The position numbers were made by a program, and so were the translations under genes. Shown here piece after piece: positions 6,828 to 9,555 of a stretch of 9,555 nucleotides of DNA; the first letter of the stretch is position 1, and each line of letters opens with the position of its first letter. The DNA lies in the NCBI GenBank assembly GCA_035655235.1, contig DASRUX010000174.1:1-9555 (forward strand), read 5' to 3'. Source of the DNA: JAGTRP01 sp035655235. GTDB lineage: Bacteria > Pseudomonadota > Gammaproteobacteria > Burkholderiales > Rhodocyclaceae. The notes under the pieces were generated by a model, which saw nothing but the letters and a program-made list of their open reading frames with translations, had not been told where the DNA came from and did no database searches.

Positions 6828-7886
6828 TCAGCCGACGGCATGGCCGACGGTCGCGGCGCCATCCACCGCCCGCATCAGGACTTCCATGCGCTGCCGGTGG
6901 TCGGGCAGGGCCAGGGCCTTGTCCATCCCGGCCCGGGCGACCTTCTGGCGCCGGGGTTCGTCGCCCAGGTAGGCGGCGATCTGCTGGCGGAGCTCTTCGG
7001 GGGTGGAGAACACGGCAATCTCCTCTTCCGGGGTGAAGATTTCCCCCAGACCGGCTGAATACTCGGTAAGCAGCAGGGGGCCGCAGCAAGGCACATCGGC
7101 GACGCGCAGGGTGGTCCCCGTGGCCTCGTCGTTTTCCCACTGGTTGATATTCACCACGATCCGGGCTTCCCGGTAGAGGTCCCGCAGGGCGTCCCCGTAC
7201 AGCTTGTTGGCAATCACCGCCTCGGCCAGGCGCGGGCAGGCGTCCCGGGTCTTCCGGCTCCAGCCGGGGCCGACGATAGTGAGCTTGAAGTCGGCGATGG
7301 CTTCCAGGAAGCGCTGGCGCTTGGGGGTCCAGATGCCGACGAAAACCACGTCCCGCTTAGGGGCCGCCGGCGTGGGCGGCGGCGAGAAGCGGCTGAGGTC
7401 CTTGGCGTAGGCCGGCAGGTATTCGATGCCGTCCTGGGCCAAGTTGCGGTGGATGCTGAAATAGGCGTCGAAGAGGGGCCGTTCGGCCTCGATCTTGTGG
7501 ATGGTGCGCAGGTCCTTGATCCACCAGCAGGCCAGGAAGGCGCCCCGCTCCCGGGCGGCCCGCAGGAAGGCCGGATCGACATCGTTGCCCCGCACTACCA
7601 GGACCATGTCGGGCTTCTCCTTGTCCAGGCAGGCCATGGCTTGGGCGGTGCGGACCTGGCGGTCCTCTTCCTGGAAGCGTTCCGCCAGGCGCTTCTTCAT
7701 CCCGACCACCTTGGCCAGGGACTTGAGGAGGCGCCGCTTCAGGGCCTGCCGCTTGCTGACGTGGTCCTCGGTGTCGATGCGGACGACCTGGTGCCCAAGG
7801 GCCTCAAGGGCGTCGGCGCACTGGATGGAGAGCGGAATGACCCGGGAGGTGAAGTCGCCGCAGATAAGCACCTTGTGCTTAGCCAT
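6828..7886 (-). CDS. CgeB-like glycosyltransferase (GT-B, Glyco_trans_1_2 type)
   Basis: A 352-residue protein. The N-terminal half starts KVLICGDFTSRV and includes KPDMVLVVRGNDVDP (91-105) and CWWIKDLRT (120-128), the pattern of the CgeB N-terminal domain. The C-terminal half has VVFVGIWTPKRQRFL (180-194), LYREARIVVNIN (237-248) and the family signature RVADVPCCGPLLLTEYSAGL at 261-280, followed by FTPEEEIAVF. CgeB was named from Bacillus spore maturation, but homologues are widespread in polysaccharide and flagellin-glycosylation loci as predicted cytoplasmic glycosyltransferases. The ATG overlaps the methyltransferase stop by 8 nt (ATGGCTAA), with AGGA 8 nt upstream, so the two are probably translationally coupled. 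A basic helical stretch at about 45-72 may contact a membrane or partner. Family call firm; donor and acceptor unknown. Confidence 0.87.
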   Translation of the reverse strand: MAKHKVLICGDFTSRVIPLSIQCADALEALGHQVVRIDTEDHVSKRQALKRRLLKSLAKVVGMKKRLAERFQEEDRQVRTAQAMACLDKEKPDMVLVVRGNDVDPAFLRAARERGAFLACWWIKDLRTIHKIEAERPLFDAYFSIHRNLAQDGIEYLPAYAKDLSRFSPPPTPAAPKRDVVFVGIWTPKRQRFLEAIADFKLTIVGPGWSRKTRDACPRLAEAVIANKLYGDALRDLYREARIVVNINQWENDEATGTTLRVADVPCCGPLLLTEYSAGLGEIFTPEEEIAVFSTPEELRQQIAAYLGDEPRRQKVARAGMDKALALPDHRQRMEVLMRAVDGAATVGHAVG

Positions 7887-8868
7887 GGCTCCGGTCCTGG
7901 CGGAGGATGATGCCGATGGTGTCGCCGTCCCGCAGGCGGTTGAGCCGTTCGGCCTCGGCCTGGAAGGCTTCCAGCTCCTCGGCGGTGAAATGCTCCAGGA
8001 GGCGCCCCTGGTGCTCCACCAGGGACAACCGGCGGAGGAAAAGCTCGCTGCCGTAGAACTGCCGGGAGCCGGAATCGTAGAAGGTCCGCACCGGGGTCAG
8101 CCCCAGTTCCTTGGCCAGGATGCCGATGCTGCCCACGGAATGGATGAAGACGTGACGCGGCGCATCCAGGCTCACCCAGGCGGGGCCGTAGCGGCGCCAG
8201 GCGAAGCAGCCGGCCACCGGGACGCGCAGGAGGATATGCCCGCCTTGCCGGACATGGCTGGCCACCGTCGCCAGGGCGCCCCGGGGATCGCTCATGTGCT
8301 CGAAGGAATGGTGGAGCATGGCGAAGTCGAACTGGCCGTCCAAGTCCTCGATGGCCGCCTTGCGCACCACCAGTCCGCTATCGTAGGTCACGTCGCCGGC
8401 CAGGTGGGGGTCGATCCCGGTAACCTGGCCGAAGCCGTCCCGGCTCATGCGGTAGATGAGCTTGCCGGCGCCGCAGCCGATGTCGACGATGCGGGAGTCG
8501 GTGGAAAGCCCCAGGTTCTCCAGGTAGTCGAAATAAGGCGGCCGCTTGGAAAAGCGGGCCAGGAAGCGGCCCACCGGCGAGCCCCGACCCAGGAGGGCGT
8601 CGCTGCGCTGCCGCCGCATGCGGGTGACGAAGCCGTTCTGCTGGCGGTTGCGGGGGGCGGAGAAGGAATAGTAGTCGTCCGGGTAATAGCGCCCCCAGTC
8701 GTCGGGAACGTCCATCAGGCTGAGGCAGCCGCAGCCGGCGCATTCCAGGTAGCGGAAGCTTTCCTGGGTGCCGAACTGGAGTTCGGCGACCCGATGGACC
8801 CGGTTGCCCTCGCCGTTGGCGCAGATGGGGCAGGCGTGGCTGCCGGCGCTTGCTTGTTGTTCTTCCAT
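7879..8868 (-). CDS. Class I SAM-dependent methyltransferase with N-terminal CxxC/CxxC element
   Basis: A 329-residue protein. The N-terminus has CPIC at 13-16 and CAGC at 43-46, which look like the two knuckles of a zinc ribbon and are common in methyltransferases of sugar-modification loci. The Rossmann fold begins with motif I, RIVDIGCGAGK at 126-136, followed by TGIDPH (150-155). A post-motif II segment LHHSFEHMSDP lies at 185-195 and HILLRVPV at 211-218. PRHVFIHSVGSIGILAKELG (237-256) is typical of the Methyltransf_23 subgroup. It probably methylates a sugar (O- or C-) on a nucleotide sugar or growing glycan, or the glycan end, in the cytoplasm. The start is supported by GAGGA 7 nt upstream, overlapping the deacetylase stop, and the end overlaps the CgeB-like gene by 8 nt. 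The acceptor atom is not predictable from sequence. Confidence 0.9.
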   Translation of the reverse strand: MEEQQASAGSHACPICANGEGNRVHRVAELQFGTQESFRYLECAGCGCLSLMDVPDDWGRYYPDDYYSFSAPRNRQQNGFVTRMRRQRSDALLGRGSPVGRFLARFSKRPPYFDYLENLGLSTDSRIVDIGCGAGKLIYRMSRDGFGQVTGIDPHLAGDVTYDSGLVVRKAAIEDLDGQFDFAMLHHSFEHMSDPRGALATVASHVRQGGHILLRVPVAGCFAWRRYGPAWVSLDAPRHVFIHSVGSIGILAKELGLTPVRTFYDSGSRQFYGSELFLRRLSLVEHQGRLLEHFTAEELEAFQAEAERLNRLRDGDTIGIILRQDRSHG

Positions 8869-8875
8869 GGCCTTG

Positions 8876-8880
8876 TCCTC
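8876..8880 (-). promoter_or_regulatory. Ribosome binding site of the methyltransferase gene
   Basis: The minus strand reads TGAGGACAAGGCCATG: GAGGA sits 7 nt before the ATG at 8868 and overlaps the TGA stop of the deacetylase gene. This supports the chosen start and indicates translation coupled to the preceding gene. Confidence 0.6.
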
Positions 8881-9555
8881 AGCTTCCCCGCAGGCGGCAG
8901 TAAAGGGCGCCGACCAGGGGCCGGGCGTACAGGGCGGTGCGTCCCGCCAGCCAGTCGCCGCCCCGCTCCTTGGTGACGATGCGGCCGATGCGCCGGGTGT
9001 CCCCGCCCGGCCGGTTGATACGCTTTTCGGTGGTGTAGAGATGGTCGAAGCCGCATTCCACGGCGGCGTCGATGTAGGCGTCGTCGTAATAGCCCTGGGG
9101 CCAGCACAGGTGCCGGGAATCCCGCCCCAGGCGCTCCGCCAGGGTGCGACGGGAGGCCGTCAGGTCGGCGACCAGGGCCGCCCGCCGGGCCGCCGGGTCT
9201 TCGATCTGCTGGTCCCAGCGGGTGTGGCTGTGGGTGTGGGAATGGAACTCGAAGGCCCCCGCCCCGGCCATGGCCTCCACCTCGGACCAGCGCAGCATCA
9301 CCGAATCGGTGTCGCCGGCGGCGATCCGCTGCTTGCAGGCGTTGTGGTTCGGGGTTTCCAGGTCGCCCTGGCGGGCGGGGCCGTCCCCCAGCCAGCCGGT
9401 GACGATGAAGAGCACCGCCTTCATGCCGAATTCCCGCAGTACCGGGAAGGCATGGACGTAGTTGTCCAGGTAGCCGTCGTCGAAGGTGATGACGCAGGTC
9501 TTGGCCGGCAGGGGCTCGCCCCGGTAGAAGCGCTCCACCTCGTCCAGCCCCGCAG
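8879..9555 (-). CDS. Polysaccharide deacetylase (NodB/CE4 domain), 5' end missing
   Basis: The C-terminal 224 residues are visible and the frame stays open to the right edge (AGLDEVERFYRG...), so the GTG at 9538 is not the real start. CE4 motifs are present in order: motif 1 TFDDGY at visible residues 23-28 (catalytic base and metal Asp), motif 2 FHSHTHSHTRW at 103-113 (metal-binding His residues, with two overlapping H-[ST]-x-x-H readings), and CWPQGYYDD at 150-158 as motif 3. CE4 enzymes remove N- or O-acetyl groups from polymers or lipid-linked sugars such as GlcNAc-containing glycans, peptidoglycan or poly-GlcNAc. The cluster context suggests the substrate is the glycan made here. Location is unknown because any signal peptide lies outside the window. 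It lacks the VDVEDYF-type motif of exosortase-linked deacetylases. The gene ends 10 nt before the methyltransferase start. Confidence 0.9.
   Translation of the reverse strand, partial: AGLDEVERFYRGEPLPAKTCVITFDDGYLDNYVHAFPVLREFGMKAVLFIVTGWLGDGPARQGDLETPNHNACKQRIAAGDTDSVMLRWSEVEAMAGAGAFEFHSHTHSHTRWDQQIEDPAARRAALVADLTASRRTLAERLGRDSRHLCWPQGYYDDAYIDAAVECGFDHLYTTEKRINRPGGDTRRIGRIVTKERGGDWLAGRTALYARPLVGALYCRLRGS

Noticed and set aside
5765..7036. 423-codon plus-strand open frame opposite MBOAT and the CgeB-like gene
   Set aside because: It has a Gln/Glu/Gly/Asp-rich composition typical of the complement of membrane-protein and GC-rich codons, and no domain.
7495..8976. 493-codon plus-strand open frame opposite the methyltransferase and CgeB-like gene
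   Set aside because: It is a shadow of two well-supported minus-strand genes and shows no motif.
8879..9555. Exosortase (XrtA)-associated deacetylase and amidotransferase cluster
   Set aside because: The deacetylase has TFDDGY rather than the VDVEDYF-type motif of the exosortase-linked family, and no exosortase or PEP-CTERM gene is visible.
1..9555. Frequent short repeats such as GGCCAGG across the window
   Set aside because: They are spread through coding DNA and reflect preferred Ala-Leu-Ala codons (GCC CTG GCC); there is no regular spacing or array, so no CRISPR or tandem repeat.

Overview
The window is a compact, high-GC stretch of a surface-polysaccharide (LPS core/O-antigen or exopolysaccharide) gene cluster. 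All eight recognisable protein genes lie on the minus strand, so transcription runs from the right edge (9555) to the left edge (1). GC-rich third codon positions, Gram-negative-type families (GT9 heptosyltransferase-like, AlgI-like MBOAT) and tight gene packing suggest a high-GC proteobacterium. A betaproteobacterium is plausible, but no taxonomic marker is present and this is an inference.

Layout in order of transcription. (1) The C-terminal 224 residues of a NodB/CE4 polysaccharide deacetylase, cut by the right edge. (2) A class I SAM methyltransferase with an N-terminal CxxC/CxxC element. (3) A CgeB-type glycosyltransferase whose start overlaps the methyltransferase by 8 nt. (4) An AlgI-like MBOAT O-acyltransferase. 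(5) A membrane-anchored SGNH-fold protein starting 6 nt after the MBOAT gene; the two form a likely periplasmic O-acetylation pair. A 168-bp gap (4136-4303) follows, the only sizeable intergenic space. It holds a candidate extended -10 promoter, a GC-rich hairpin and a weak ops-like motif, and probably marks a break between two transcription units or an internal promoter. (6) A GT9 (ADP-heptose:LPS heptosyltransferase family) enzyme. (7) A GT4 glycosyltransferase. (8) A complete AsnB-type glutamine amidotransferase/asparagine synthetase. (9) The first 34 codons of a further gene, possibly a hexapeptide-repeat acyltransferase, cut by the left edge.

Together the genes supply three glycosyltransferases (CgeB-like, GT9, GT4) that could build a glycan and several decorating enzymes: O-acetylation (MBOAT plus SGNH), N- or O-deacetylation (CE4), methylation, and possibly amidation of a sugar carboxyl group (AsnB-like). 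No flippase, polymerase, sugar-nucleotide synthesis gene, tRNA, rRNA, CRISPR array or mobile element was seen. The long plus-strand open frames are antisense shadows of high-GC genes. I see no clearly novel defence or regulatory system; the points most worth checking are the MBOAT/SGNH pair, the AsnB homologue in a glycan context, the CgeB/methyltransferase pair and the 168-bp leader.
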